41,821 nt of DNA from a virus, in the IMG/VR virus record IMGVR_UViG_3300034190_000128, positions 1-41,821 of that record. One strand, given 5' to 3'. Below the pieces are notes generated by a model. It was given only the letters and a program-made list of their open reading frames with translations, did no database searches and was not told where the DNA came from. Every line of letters begins with the position of its first letter. The stretch's first letter is position 1. Positions 10,478 to 19,259 of this stretch are shown piece by piece. Made by a program: the position numbers and the translations under genes.

Positions 10478-13274
10478 CACCATCATGCTCCATCTCTGCA
10501 AACTCCATCTCCAGCACCCAATCAGGTGGTAGGTTAAAGTCCGTGCCTTTAGTCAGGCGCTTCTTAACGCGCTTGGCCCCTAGCTTTTCTTTCAAGTCAT
10601 CTACTACGCCTTGGTAATTTATTTGCTGGTCAACACACCATTCTCGGAATGGCTTGAGGCGCAGGAATAGCAGCTTGGTATCTGGCTCGTAGCGTGCAAC
10701 TAGATGACCGCGTGGCGATGCACCGACAGGTACAAGCTGATCCAGCCCGTTGTCGTTCTTACCACGCAAGTCCTCAGTGCTTTCGATCTTGAGCATGTTA
10801 TTGTAGTTCTCTGACAAGTAGTTGTTCAGTGTCTGCGTAACTGATGCACCGACATCGTTAACAAAGCTGTTACGAGAAATAAGCTCGCTCACAACCCACC
10901 TGTATACTGCGCCTACATCATAGTTTACGAAACCCAGTTTCTTAGCGATGATTAGCCCTGCAATGATTACTGAGTTACCGCTCGACCAAAAGCGGTTCTC
11001 TGGCCCAAGCCTAGCCGCTTTATCTAAGCGCACCTGTACAGACTCCACTGTGCGCTTCACCTCTTCCTTGTTGTTTATGACCCATTGAATGTACTCTGGC
11101 CCGATGTGGCCGTAGTTCGTTTTAAAGTCGTTTATTAGGTTGGCCGTGGCAGTGTTGTCACCTTTTACAAAGTTCATCTTCTTAACATGTATCTCAAACA
11201 TCCGCATCATCTCTGCTTTCGGCGCTGCTTTGTGCCGACTCAAGACTTCCCACGCGCTGGTGTTACCTGAACTCAACGCAAGAAGATGCCAAGGTTTACC
11301 CCGCGCACGCTCGGTGTTGCCGTTAGAAGACATACGGTTTTTCTGGCGTCCGCCCGATACTTGGTAAACATAGTCAGACATCTGCTCACCTGTTACGTTT
11401 GTCATCTCATCCGACACCAACGGAATGTTGTGCATGACCTCGCCACGAAGCATCCGAGAGTTGTGTGTATCTTCGGGCTTGTTCATCAGATCATCAGGAC
11501 TGCCCCATATACCAAGTGCCGCCATCTGTGCAGTTGTTTTACCTACGCCAGAACCACCATAAAGATGGACCGCCATACTGTTCAGACCTGTCAAAGCCAT
11601 GAGCGGTGAGCCGAAACCGATGCCGACCACGTACTGGTGCAGTTCAAACCCCGGCTTGTCGTAGAACGCCAGCAGATCAATGTTCTTCTCACGCGTACCT
11701 TTAGGCTCGAACGCATCTATTAGCCCTGCTGTGGCGGACGAAGACGGGTTGAAGTCAACACTCGACGCAGTTACTAACTTGTCGCCCAGCACGAACGACT
11801 CCATATCGTCACCAGCCCAACCGAATTGGCGGTGCGCTTCATCAGCCGTAGTAGTGCGCTGTAGTTCGTCTATCCATTTTGTTGTGTATACCATCAGTTT
11901 ATCTAACGCCTTTCCCCATGCGGTTACGCCCTCCTTAGCCATGCACTTACGGAACTCCTCACGAGAAGTTACATGGGTAAGGGGTACATTGAATTGCCGT
12001 ACACCATCTCTTGGAAGATGCAGACGAAACACTAACGTCTCGCCTAGTTCAAAATCATGCAGTCGCCGCGTGATATAGATGTCGTGGTGATATACGACCT
12101 CCTCTTCAATATCCCCATCGGCGTTGCTACTACGCAGGAACACGCCCCCCGCAGCGCCACGAAAGTACGGCGCAGGGTATTCTGGTATCTCAAACTGTTC
12201 CGACTTCTTTACACCAGCTTTAGTGATCGATGCAGACACCACCACTTCGCCTTCGCTCGGTCGAATACGTTTACCCAATACAATCGGCGATTTGATCTCA
12301 CCCCATAGTGGGCAGTCCCTGCATGTGCCTTCGTTTAGTTCGTCAAACCGTGCGCAAGTGTACGGCCCTTTAATCTCGTCCAACTTCTTGCGCATCTCTG
12401 CTTCATTATAGTTGGGGTGTCTGTTGGATATTTTCTCTGCGCCCTTGTCACCGTCTACGCAGAACTTCGCGATAGACAGTCCTGCTCTCCACAAAGGTTC
12501 GCTCACCTCGGATTGGTTCATCGCTATAAACTTTAGCTGATTGCACCCGCGCCCTTCGATAGTCTTCTTAATAATAGTTTTAAAAACATTCTCAGAGTTG
12601 TCTGCGTAGGCTTCGTAAAGTGCGTCAGTGCCTAGATCAAGCGTAGTAACTGGTTTCAAAACTACGCCCAGCTTGGACGTGAACTCGTCAAGCACCACAG
12701 GCTCGGGCATAGAAACGCCAAAAAAATCTACGGGCAACGGTGGATCGCCCTTATAGTTGTGTGTGAATGGCACGCGTAGGATACGAACTACGTCAGCCGT
12801 AACCGCAGGGTCAGCGAGTAGACCGTTATCAGCACAAGCTCGCTTCAATCGCTCCGCTGCATCTAGCCATTGCTCTGCCGAAACCGCTTCGGTAAGGGGC
12901 CAATACACATGCACACCTCTACCGCTGTTGACCATCATAGGCTTAGGCAGGGAGAGTTGTTTACAGAAAGTTCGTAAGGCATCGACTGCTGCCTTCTGCG
13001 TTGGATATTCTTTCGACGGACCACAATCCAAGTCAAGAAACAAGGATTTCAACTCGTGTGCGTTTGGGCCTTTACGATTAGTTGGCTCTTTAAATGTACT
13101 AAGGGCGAAGTACGCGTCAAACCCATCCGCATCGAACTTGAGCGCGGCACGCTCTACTTCCTCAAGGGTATCGTAAAACTTCTGTATACGGGTGTCGTCC
13201 CTGCTCCTAGCGGCGAATACGCAGTAGTGGCCTTTACTACTTAGTACCCCCTCTAAAAATTCTAATGTTTTCAT
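10452..13274 (-). CDS. Primase-helicase: AEP-type primase fused to DUF927-like P-loop helicase (940 aa)
   Basis: The N-terminal ~250 residues look like an archaeo-eukaryotic primase/PrimPol domain, with FLDLDCG (D81, D83) and NSGRGVHVYW (H122) matching the metal-binding and catalytic positions. A Cys-rich stretch around residues 305-325 (CARF...GTCRDCPLW) may bind zinc. A DUF927-like P-loop ATPase follows, with Walker A GGSGVGKTT (K579). Such fusions prime and unwind DNA at phage and plasmid origins. The ATG at 13274 was chosen because GGAG lies 8 nt upstream; the frame continues 14 codons further without a ribosome binding site. A strong 11-bp hairpin lies just upstream. It probably works with the SSB-like protein upstream, the family A polymerase and the repeat-rich origin candidate near 29.8 kb. 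Confidence 0.85.
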   Translation of the reverse strand: MKTLEFLEGVLSSKGHYCVFAARSRDDTRIQKFYDTLEEVERAALKFDADGFDAYFALSTFKEPTNRKGPNAHELKSLFLDLDCGPSKEYPTQKAAVDALRTFCKQLSLPKPMMVNSGRGVHVYWPLTEAVSAEQWLDAAERLKRACADNGLLADPAVTADVVRILRVPFTHNYKGDPPLPVDFFGVSMPEPVVLDEFTSKLGVVLKPVTTLDLGTDALYEAYADNSENVFKTIIKKTIEGRGCNQLKFIAMNQSEVSEPLWRAGLSIAKFCVDGDKGAEKISNRHPNYNEAEMRKKLDEIKGPYTCARFDELNEGTCRDCPLWGEIKSPIVLGKRIRPSEGEVVVSASITKAGVKKSEQFEIPEYPAPYFRGAAGGVFLRSSNADGDIEEEVVYHHDIYITRRLHDFELGETLVFRLHLPRDGVRQFNVPLTHVTSREEFRKCMAKEGVTAWGKALDKLMVYTTKWIDELQRTTTADEAHRQFGWAGDDMESFVLGDKLVTASSVDFNPSSSATAGLIDAFEPKGTREKNIDLLAFYDKPGFELHQYVVGIGFGSPLMALTGLNSMAVHLYGGSGVGKTTAQMAALGIWGSPDDLMNKPEDTHNSRMLRGEVMHNIPLVSDEMTNVTGEQMSDYVYQVSGGRQKNRMSSNGNTERARGKPWHLLALSSGNTSAWEVLSRHKAAPKAEMMRMFEIHVKKMNFVKGDNTATANLINDFKTNYGHIGPEYIQWVINNKEEVKRTVESVQVRLDKAARLGPENRFWSSGNSVIIAGLIIAKKLGFVNYDVGAVYRWVVSELISRNSFVNDVGASVTQTLNNYLSENYNNMLKIESTEDLRGKNDNGLDQLVPVGASPRGHLVARYEPDTKLLFLRLKPFREWCVDQQINYQGVVDDLKEKLGAKRVKKRLTKGTDFNLPPDWVLEMEFAEMEHDGDGPEGIEN

Positions 13275-13293
13275 TGCTGCTGCTCCAAAGTGT

Positions 13294-13330
13294 GCCGTGG
13301 TGGGTTGAAAGGACAAAGCCCCACCACGGC
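13294..13330 (-). other. Strong 11-bp hairpin in the leader of the primase-helicase gene
   Basis: GCCGTGGTGGG (13294-13304) pairs perfectly with CCCACCACGGC (13320-13330) around a 15-nt loop. No T-run follows on either strand, so it does not look like a terminator. On the - strand it ends about 8 nt before the GGAG of the primase-helicase gene, where it could affect translation or RNA stability. A second inverted repeat (CGACTAA/TTAGTCG, 13348-13369) covers the stop codon of the SSB-like gene. Confidence 0.6.
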
Positions 13331-13362
13331 AATCTACCGTTAACTAACGACTAACCGCTAAA

Positions 13363-14244
13363 TTAGTCGTCCCAATCGTCAACGATAGATGAAAGGTCCG
13401 CCTCTTCAGAGGAGGGAGCAGCTACCTCTTTCTTCTTGGCGACCTTCTTAGGCGCAGGTGCTGTCTCCCCGATGTCCACCTCATCGTCAGCAACTGCGCC
13501 ATCTCGAATTGCCTGTACCTTATCTGTTTGGGATACAGTCAATGTTATTGCTTTGATAGCATCTTCGCTATCTTTTGAAGCTACCGCTTGTTGTAGCTCT
13601 TCTTCTGACAGTGGGCGATGAGCCTTAAACAGTAGCTTCGGCGTGGCGCTATTCTCGTCAAAAGTTATCTGTGTGACCACGGCGATGGATGGGGTCTTAT
13701 GCGCTTTGAGGTACTTAGCGTATGCTTGCATACCCATCTTGCCATCCTTTGCATCACCAAAAATAGATGTGGCAGGGAGTTGTAGTTGGTAGACCTCATC
13801 CATGTTACCCTCAAGAAACACCGCGATGCGTTGGTTGAAACGACACGCACGGCTTTCACCTTGGCCTGACCCTTTGATATTCTGCGGACAGTCCATGCAG
13901 CGAGAGGCTTGACGTTGGTCTGCGGGAACCTCGGATGCAGGTGCTTGTGTGTCTGCCGACCAGCAAGTCGGTGCTGATGGGTTCTCAGCGTCATACGCAC
14001 CGGAGTAGTAAGTGCGAGATAACTTAGCGGCGTTAAGGATAATGACATTTAAGAAGCCATCGCTCTTTACGTTGACTTGTTCGCCGCCAACCATTTCGCG
14101 GAAGCGACCACCACGCAAACTGATTCGACGCGCACCGCCGCCGCCAGTGCCACCTGACAAGTTATCGTCAGTGTCCTGTAGTTGCTTGAAAAGATCGCTG
14201 TTTGCGAGGGAGTTGCCGCCCTCAAATAGTGTCATGTCCGACAT
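13363..14244 (-). CDS. Probable single-stranded DNA-binding protein (293 aa)
   Basis: The protein has a Gly-rich N-terminal linker (residues about 30-45), a central domain with four Cys that may bind zinc (C94, C116, C119, C134; the last three in SRCMDCPQN and RACRF), and a segment FKAHRPLSEEEL. It ends with a Lys-rich stretch and a strongly acidic tip, SSIVDDWDD. An acidic tail is a hallmark of phage SSBs, which use it to contact polymerase and primase. It lies directly upstream of the primase-helicase. The ATG at 14244 follows GGAGAATAAT; the in-frame ATG 12 bases earlier is part of that leader. The stop of the previous gene (TAA) lies inside the same leader. No OB-fold can be proved by eye. 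Confidence 0.6.
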   Translation of the reverse strand: MSDMTLFEGGNSLANSDLFKQLQDTDDNLSGGTGGGGARRISLRGGRFREMVGGEQVNVKSDGFLNVIILNAAKLSRTYYSGAYDAENPSAPTCWSADTQAPASEVPADQRQASRCMDCPQNIKGSGQGESRACRFNQRIAVFLEGNMDEVYQLQLPATSIFGDAKDGKMGMQAYAKYLKAHKTPSIAVVTQITFDENSATPKLLFKAHRPLSEEELQQAVASKDSEDAIKAITLTVSQTDKVQAIRDGAVADDEVDIGETAPAPKKVAKKKEVAAPSSEEADLSSIVDDWDD

Positions 14245-14245
14245 A

Positions 14246-14476
14246 TTATTCTCCATTGGTTTCTGATTTTGAGGCTTTAGATTGCCCTTTTGCCGCGTTC
14301 TTTGTCAACGCAGTATCTACTTCGCCTAGCCTAAATCTATAGACTTCGCCGATTTTAATGTAAGTATCGGGGGGTATATGCCCCGACTTAATCCAGTTAC
14401 GGATAGTTGTTATGGACACTTGGAAGTACTTAGCAACCTCCGGCGTACCCACATACGGTGTTTCGGTATCGTTCAT
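14246..14476 (-). CDS. Excisionase/MerR-like helix-turn-helix protein (76 aa)
   Basis: Residues about 8-55 (YVGTPEVAKYFQVSITTIRNWIKSG region) form a MerR/excisionase-type winged HTH: helix, turn, recognition helix, then a basic beta hairpin (IKIGEVYRFRLGEVD). The C-terminus is Lys/Ser-rich and probably disordered. The start overlaps the upstream stop as ATGA. Its stop TAA is built into the GGAGAATAAT ribosome binding site of the SSB-like gene. It may regulate phage transcription or act as an accessory DNA-bending factor. No integrase lies nearby to make an excisionase role likely. Confidence 0.75.
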   Translation of the reverse strand: MNDTETPYVGTPEVAKYFQVSITTIRNWIKSGHIPPDTYIKIGEVYRFRLGEVDTALTKNAAKGQSKASKSETNGE

Positions 14477-14862
14477 TTTTTCCTCACAGAGATGACGTAC
14501 TCCGAGTCCACGTTTAACCCCGCAGGTATTAGATCAGGGTTCTCTTCTATGAACTGACGTACATTGGTTTGATTGAGACGTTTCTCAAAGAAGTCGGGGA
14601 GGTTATGATCCATAATGAACGCGTGCATAGAAGACCAATCGCTTGTCCAATATCGTTGCTTGACTGTACGATAGAATAGCCCTGATGCTGTACGCACGCT
14701 ATCCACGCCTTGGTCTTTGCAATAATCCAACAAAGCACGTTTGATCTTATCCTGCTGTTCTGCAAGATTACCGTCTTCCTCTTTGAACTTGGCCGATATT
14801 TCTGAACGCTTATCGCGTATCTTTGTATAGGCACCGACGAGCTTTTCGACAGGGATTGTCAT
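14473..14862 (-). CDS. Phage protein of unknown function, coiled-coil N-terminus (129 aa)
   Basis: Residues 1-50 are helical and charged (IRDKRSEISAKFKEEDG...), followed by a compact domain with YCKDQGVDSVRT, RYWTSDWSS and a C-terminal VRQFIEENPDLIPAGLNV. The layout of an N-terminal coiled coil plus small beta domain loosely recalls siphovirus Gp157-type proteins, but I do not claim membership. It is the first gene after an internal promoter (14895-14922) and is followed by the HTH, SSB and primase genes, so a replication accessory role is plausible. Its ATG follows GGAGAACAGCT. Confidence 0.65.
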   Translation of the reverse strand: MTIPVEKLVGAYTKIRDKRSEISAKFKEEDGNLAEQQDKIKRALLDYCKDQGVDSVRTASGLFYRTVKQRYWTSDWSSMHAFIMDHNLPDFFEKRLNQTNVRQFIEENPDLIPAGLNVDSEYVISVRKK

Positions 14863-14894
14863 AGCTGTTCTCCGTTTTATAGTTATATTTATGA

Positions 14895-14922
14895 CATATA
14901 GTAACTTATACTACCTAGTCAA
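14895..14922 (-). promoter_or_regulatory. Internal sigma70-like promoter on the - strand
   Basis: TTGACT (14917-14922) and TATATG (14895-14900) are separated by 16 bp on the - strand, about 30 bases before the ATG at 14862. The -35 box overlaps the TAG stop of the SNF2 helicase gene. The -10 box lies in TGACATATA, a motif shared with sites at 29707 and 31352. It would give the HTH, SSB and primase genes a second transcript. Confidence 0.5.
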
Positions 14923-16450
14923 GCACTTCTTTGTATAAATCTATCATTGCTGTGTGTATGTTGATGCGCTCGTCTAACATACGATAAATCCGTTTTTCCG
15001 CAGCGGACCCAGCCAGTTGAATTACAGTACACTTATGCGTTTGCCCTGCACGGTGAATACGCGCGTTAGCTTGTGCGTATGTCTCAAGAGAAGATGTTGG
15101 TCCCCACCACACGATTGTATTAGCCGCCGTCAGTGTTACACCATGTGCCGCACTTTGCGGTTGGATAACCAGCACGCGAGGATCAGGGTCGTTCTGGAAC
15201 CGTTGGAATATGTCCGTGCGATTACCCGCAGAAACATCTCCCCGTATGACCTCAGTAGTAACGCCGTCTTTGCGTAGCCTTTCGGTTAGCATATCTATCG
15301 TGTGTCTAAACGGCACAAACACCAGAACCTTCTGGCTGCTCTCGTCTATTGTTTCTTTGAGGGCTTGGTAGCGGTTCTTAATATCGAACTCCACCGAGTC
15401 GCCATCGTCGGTGTAGACTGCACCCGCACTGATTTGAAGTAGTTTGTTCATGTTGATCGCAGCATTTGCTGCTGTCACGGACTCGCCAGCTACTTCCATC
15501 ATCATCTTCTTACGCAGAGTATCGTAGTACTTCTTCTGCTGCGCGGTCATTTCGACGAAGCGTTTGCTGTAAACCATGTCGGGCAGGTCAAGACATTCGT
15601 CTTTGGTAAACCTGATCGCAGGTTGCAACGCTCGAAACACTGTGTCCTTGGAGTTTTCCTTCGGCTTGTAAGTGAACTGTGTCACCTTCCACATCACCAT
15701 ATCACGCCATGATCCAAAGAACCTCGGCACTGCCATAGGGTTGACTAACTTAGCTAGGCCATACGCATCGACAGGACTTTGCGCGGCGGGAGTACCCGTC
15801 ATCATCCACAGCCAATCGTTTTCACCGACCAGCTTGTTCAGTGTCTTCCATCGTTTAGTCTGCACATTCTTGTAGTGTGTAGCCTCGTCAACAATAAACA
15901 AATCAAAGCCACCTTTGGCAATCTCGTCGCTGACAACCTCGACCCCATCGTAGTTGATGATTACGAACTCTGCCCCACTGTTGATGATCTTCTTGCGCTT
16001 CTCTTTGCCACCGTGCGCTACATCCACCGTGCGGTGCATAGCAAAGGAGAACAAGTCTGCACGCCATGCACTGTCCATGATGGAGAGCGGGCATATAACC
16101 AGCACACGTTTAACCTTGCCTTGGGTCATAAGATAGTCTGCGGCCCAGATAGCCGATGCAGTCTTGCCCGTACCCTGCTCGTTAAAGCAAAATGACTTCT
16201 TGTTCATAGTCATAAAAGATGCCGTATCTTTCTGATGATCGAACGGCTTGTACTGTCCCGGCCAGTTATAACGTTTAGTTATAGGTGACGGTACGTTTAT
16301 ATTTAATCCTTTTAGGGTATGCGCTTCGTCCACACCCCAATTAACGACGACTTTGTTCATTGGTAATTCCTTACTTTTAGGGATTACTGCTGTGATTTGC
16401 TTAGGGTTACGAACCTTCAGCAGTAATGCTTTATCCCGTAGAATTTTCAT
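14915..16450 (-). CDS. SNF2-family DNA helicase/translocase (511 aa)
   Basis: All core superfamily 2 motifs are visible: motif I QGTGKT (K96), Ia VLVICPLS, motif II DEAT (188-191), motif III TGTP (218-221), and in the second RecA-like lobe VLVFVPF, QPQSAAHGVTLTAA and motif VI ARIHRAGQ. Spacing and the HRAGQ motif indicate the SNF2/Rad54-like group, close to the minimal forms encoded by many phages. Such proteins remodel or translocate on DNA during replication and recombination. The neighbours are a RecB-like nuclease and the polymerase. The ATG at 16450 follows GGAGAACAAC, with a copy of the 15-bp palindrome only three bases further upstream. Confidence 0.9.
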   Translation of the reverse strand: MKILRDKALLLKVRNPKQITAVIPKSKELPMNKVVVNWGVDEAHTLKGLNINVPSPITKRYNWPGQYKPFDHQKDTASFMTMNKKSFCFNEQGTGKTASAIWAADYLMTQGKVKRVLVICPLSIMDSAWRADLFSFAMHRTVDVAHGGKEKRKKIINSGAEFVIINYDGVEVVSDEIAKGGFDLFIVDEATHYKNVQTKRWKTLNKLVGENDWLWMMTGTPAAQSPVDAYGLAKLVNPMAVPRFFGSWRDMVMWKVTQFTYKPKENSKDTVFRALQPAIRFTKDECLDLPDMVYSKRFVEMTAQQKKYYDTLRKKMMMEVAGESVTAANAAINMNKLLQISAGAVYTDDGDSVEFDIKNRYQALKETIDESSQKVLVFVPFRHTIDMLTERLRKDGVTTEVIRGDVSAGNRTDIFQRFQNDPDPRVLVIQPQSAAHGVTLTAANTIVWWGPTSSLETYAQANARIHRAGQTHKCTVIQLAGSAAEKRIYRMLDERINIHTAMIDLYKEVLD

Positions 16451-16463
16451 GTTGTTCTCCGTA

Positions 16464-16478
16464 GTAGTGAGACACTAC
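16464..16478. repeat. 15-bp palindrome copy 1 (intergenic)
   Basis: GTAGTGAGACACTAC on the + strand. On the - strand it includes the TAG stop codon of the 16475-16762 gene and ends three bases before the ribosome binding site of the SNF2 gene. Confidence 0.9.
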
Positions 16479-16762
16479 CGTTTCTTCTTCGGGCTGCTCA
16501 TAGCCCCACCCGCTGCGCGGTTCTTTTTACGGCTTTGTACTTTTACACCGTCTTTATTTGTCCCGCCTTTACTTAGCGGTTTCTTGTGGGCAATGTCTTT
16601 GCCTTCTCGTTTGTCGGCTTTGCCATTCTTGTTGGCATCTTTGCCTGTCTTATCCATCTTGCGCCTAGCCTTCTGGCGCTCCATGCGGTCTTCGTGTTCG
16701 CCGCGTTTCTTCTGTTGCTCGTACTCTTTCTTATACGGGCGAGGTTTCTTTGTGTATGGCAT
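16475..16762 (-). CDS. Lys/Arg-rich small protein with HNH-like motif (95 aa)
   Basis: Very basic throughout. Residues about 56-85 (DIAHKKPLSKGG...SRKKNRAAGG) match the histidine-loop-asparagine pattern of short phage HNH-like proteins, but the second conserved His segment is not obvious, so catalysis is uncertain. It could instead be a nucleic-acid-binding protein. It overlaps the nuclease gene upstream by one base (TGATG), and its TAG stop lies inside the dispersed palindrome. Its place between a RecB-like nuclease and an SNF2 helicase suggests a DNA-processing role. Confidence 0.6.
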   Translation of the reverse strand: MPYTKKPRPYKKEYEQQKKRGEHEDRMERQKARRKMDKTGKDANKNGKADKREGKDIAHKKPLSKGGTNKDGVKVQSRKKNRAAGGAMSSPKKKR

Positions 16763-17436
16763 CAGTTTGCTCCGTTATGTGGGCATTCGGTTACTTGGCA
16801 GTGGCGTTTGCAAAGGCCCGATGGACGGGGATTCCATACATCTACCTCAAACGCTTTCTCCATCTTAGCATAGTTTGCTAACCATTTGCTCCAAAGAAGT
16901 TGCTGTAAGTCAATTTCGTATTCCGCTTTGACAAGGCTCTTAGCTACCACAAACAACAGACCTGCGTTTAGCTTTGTAACTTTCGGGTAGTGCTTAAAGA
17001 TTGTCAGCGCCATCAACTCAAGCTGCCCCTTGTCGGCATACTTGGCAGACCTGCCTGTCTTGTAGTCGATGATCCAACCTACACCTGTTTCCTCGTCGAT
17101 GATCGCAAGGTCAACGATACCACGGAACCATACATCTTTAGCAAAGAAGCTGCACGGTTCTAGGTCAGCGGTCAGACCTAGCTTCTGTTCGACAATCTTC
17201 TTACCCTTCTTGCGGTTCAGCGCATCCAGTGTCGGCTTGATGAAGTCAAACTTCTTAGGGATCGGCGTACCTTCACCGATGTAATCCTCACACGCCTTGT
17301 GAAAATCAGTACCGTAGCGCATGGCATCAGTCTCTTTAAACGGGTACTGCTTCAGCACCTTCTCGTGGTAGAACTGCTTGGGGCATTGCTCGAATGCTTT
17401 GATCCGGCTGAAGGACCATGGCGCTGCTTTACTCAT
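16762..17436 (-). CDS. RecB/Cas4-like PD-(D/E)XK exonuclease with probable Fe-S cluster (224 aa)
   Basis: Motifs of the RecB nuclease family are in order: GTDFHKACE (H46, E50), GIVDLAIID (D109), WIIDYKTG (D124, K126) and GQLELMAL (Q138). C18 near the N-terminus plus C209, C213 and C218 at the C-terminus are spaced like the four cysteines that hold a 4Fe-4S cluster in AddB/Cas4-type enzymes. It would degrade or resect DNA ends, giving recombination substrates or recycling host DNA. The start overlaps the polymerase stop as ATGA, so the two are coupled. Confidence in the nuclease fold is high; the Fe-S cluster is inferred. Confidence 0.85.
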   Translation of the reverse strand: MSKAAPWSFSRIKAFEQCPKQFYHEKVLKQYPFKETDAMRYGTDFHKACEDYIGEGTPIPKKFDFIKPTLDALNRKKGKKIVEQKLGLTADLEPCSFFAKDVWFRGIVDLAIIDEETGVGWIIDYKTGRSAKYADKGQLELMALTIFKHYPKVTKLNAGLLFVVAKSLVKAEYEIDLQQLLWSKWLANYAKMEKAFEVDVWNPRPSGLCKRHCQVTECPHNGAN

Positions 17437-19259
17437 TCACAATCTCCATATGATTTGCCCGTGCCGCTCTCGCAATCGACGGGTAGCCCCTCGGCCCAAT
17501 CAGGCGTCCAACGCATACAACTCTCCACGAACGCTTGTGCTTCAGCGACCTCGGCGTCAGGTACACAGCATACGATAGAGTCATGCACAGTCAACACGAC
17601 TTGATATTTCTTACTAATCTTTAGCATTTGTTCGCCTATAATGCACCTCGCTATTGCTTGGCACACGTTCTCTATCACCTTACCACCGTATATTCTGGTA
17701 CGCCCTCTACGAGTTTTATAGCTGTACTCCAGACCTTTTTCGGTCTGCTCTCCGTACAACTGATCGTAGAAAATACTCAGGCCGCTCGGCACAATCAGTG
17801 CTTGGTTGGCAGCGTCTACTTTAATGATACCCTTCCGCCCAAACGTAACCGCGCGGTTATTGGCAAGCTGCTGCACCATGTAGTTCGCATCGCGCCACCC
17901 CTTGCTGATCTTGTAGTTTGCATCGCGGTAGATGTTTATGATCCGCCGGGCTTCGTCAGGCGCTACCTCATACCCAAACGTCTTTAGCTGCACGCCAAAC
18001 TTCTCGGCACCCATACCGTACCCTGCGCCAAGGATCGTAGTCTTCCCGACGAACCGCTGATTTTTTGTAACGTCCTCTTCTTGGCAACCGTAGATACGCG
18101 CCGCCATCTTTATGTAAACATCTTCCCCTCTGGCAAACGCAGAGGTCAGATCATCTTGCCCTGTGAACCACGCCAAGACCCTCGCTTCGATCTGGGAACT
18201 ATCGGCTTCGACAATGGTGTGTCCTTCGGGAGCAATGATCGCCCTCTTTAACTTCTTACCGTTCATGCCACGGCTCGGTAGGTTTTGTAGGTTGATCTTA
18301 TCGGCACCGCCCCAACGACCAGTGTGCGCTGCGTAGTATCTAACGGGTACTGGCAGTAGGCCACGTTTAGATATGCCTATAAACCTCTCTGTGCGTGTCT
18401 CCTCTAAGGTACTTTTGCTACCCAGACGTGCCGCCACCAAAGATTGTACCCGATCATCCTCGTGTTCTTGCAGTGCCTTGAAGTCCTCGTCCGACTTTGC
18501 AAATGCGTAAGTCTCTTTGCCTGTCGCAGGGCTGATCTTCATAGGCGGAATTACGCCTAGACCCCGCAGCATGTCTGCAAACTTCGGGTTGGACATCAGG
18601 TCTTTCTTGTCCTCTATCCCTGCGTCTACCAACAACTTGTCCTTGCGGTCACGAGTATCCTCAAGGTGCTGCTCTAACAATCCGAGGTCTAGATCAAGCA
18701 CAGGATCAATAAACATCCGCAGGGTCAAATCAATTATCTTTAACTCTTGGCGGGGAAACTTAGCCCCCATCATCTTAAACAACTTGTAGGTCAACTCTAC
18801 ATCGTTCTTGGCATACTCGCCGTACCGAGCCGCCTCTTCTGCGGTGAAATCGGCACGGTGTTTACCCTTGGCATTGTGTACTTCGTGACCTTTGACGCCC
18901 ACGCCGTACCGTTCTGCTGTAGCTTTGAGCGACACACTTGTCTCCACGCCGTGCAGCGCACGAGCCATGCACATAGTATCGAACCAAACCTTGGGCTTAA
19001 CTCCGTAGCGCCAGCTAAGTATAGCGCCATCAAACATCGTATTGTGACATAAGATGGCGCTATTAGAGAAGTCTATGTGTGATAGAAGACGCTCTATCAA
19101 CGCCGGATCATTAACATACTTAGTGGCCTTATCGTTTTTCTTGATCGCAAGGCCGATTACTTCAAAGCGTGGATCACGCACATACTCTTCGGTTGTGATC
19201 TTAGACAACGAGTACTCTTGGTCATAGTACGTCTCAAAATCTAGCGTATATACATCCAT
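17433..19259 (-). CDS. Family A DNA polymerase with 3'-5' exonuclease domain (608 aa)
   Basis: The N-terminal proofreading domain has DFET (D7, E9), HNTMFD (D77) and YAKND (Y149, D153). The polymerase domain has motif A EADSSQIEA (D353), O-helix motif B R402-K406-L410-Y414-G415, and motif C HDS (H559, D560, S561). There is no 5'-3' exonuclease domain, as in T7-like phages. The O-helix position equivalent to E. coli Pol I Phe762 is Leu410; viral ecology links Leu at this site to slower or temperate lifestyles. Motif C has Ser where E. coli has Glu, a variant seen in some phage enzymes. It is coupled to genes on both sides by short overlaps (ATGA, TAATG). Confidence 0.95.
   Translation of the reverse strand: MDVYTLDFETYYDQEYSLSKITTEEYVRDPRFEVIGLAIKKNDKATKYVNDPALIERLLSHIDFSNSAILCHNTMFDGAILSWRYGVKPKVWFDTMCMARALHGVETSVSLKATAERYGVGVKGHEVHNAKGKHRADFTAEEAARYGEYAKNDVELTYKLFKMMGAKFPRQELKIIDLTLRMFIDPVLDLDLGLLEQHLEDTRDRKDKLLVDAGIEDKKDLMSNPKFADMLRGLGVIPPMKISPATGKETYAFAKSDEDFKALQEHEDDRVQSLVAARLGSKSTLEETRTERFIGISKRGLLPVPVRYYAAHTGRWGGADKINLQNLPSRGMNGKKLKRAIIAPEGHTIVEADSSQIEARVLAWFTGQDDLTSAFARGEDVYIKMAARIYGCQEEDVTKNQRFVGKTTILGAGYGMGAEKFGVQLKTFGYEVAPDEARRIINIYRDANYKISKGWRDANYMVQQLANNRAVTFGRKGIIKVDAANQALIVPSGLSIFYDQLYGEQTEKGLEYSYKTRRGRTRIYGGKVIENVCQAIARCIIGEQMLKISKKYQVVLTVHDSIVCCVPDAEVAEAQAFVESCMRWTPDWAEGLPVDCESGTGKSYGDCE

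Noticed and set aside
13225-13241. GTAGT(N7)ACTAC in the primase-helicase gene
   Set aside because: The arms are shorter and the spacing differs from the 15-bp palindrome; it may be chance.
14246-14476. HTH protein as excisionase of an integrated prophage
   Set aside because: No integrase or attachment-site-like repeat was found in the window; a general regulator is as likely.
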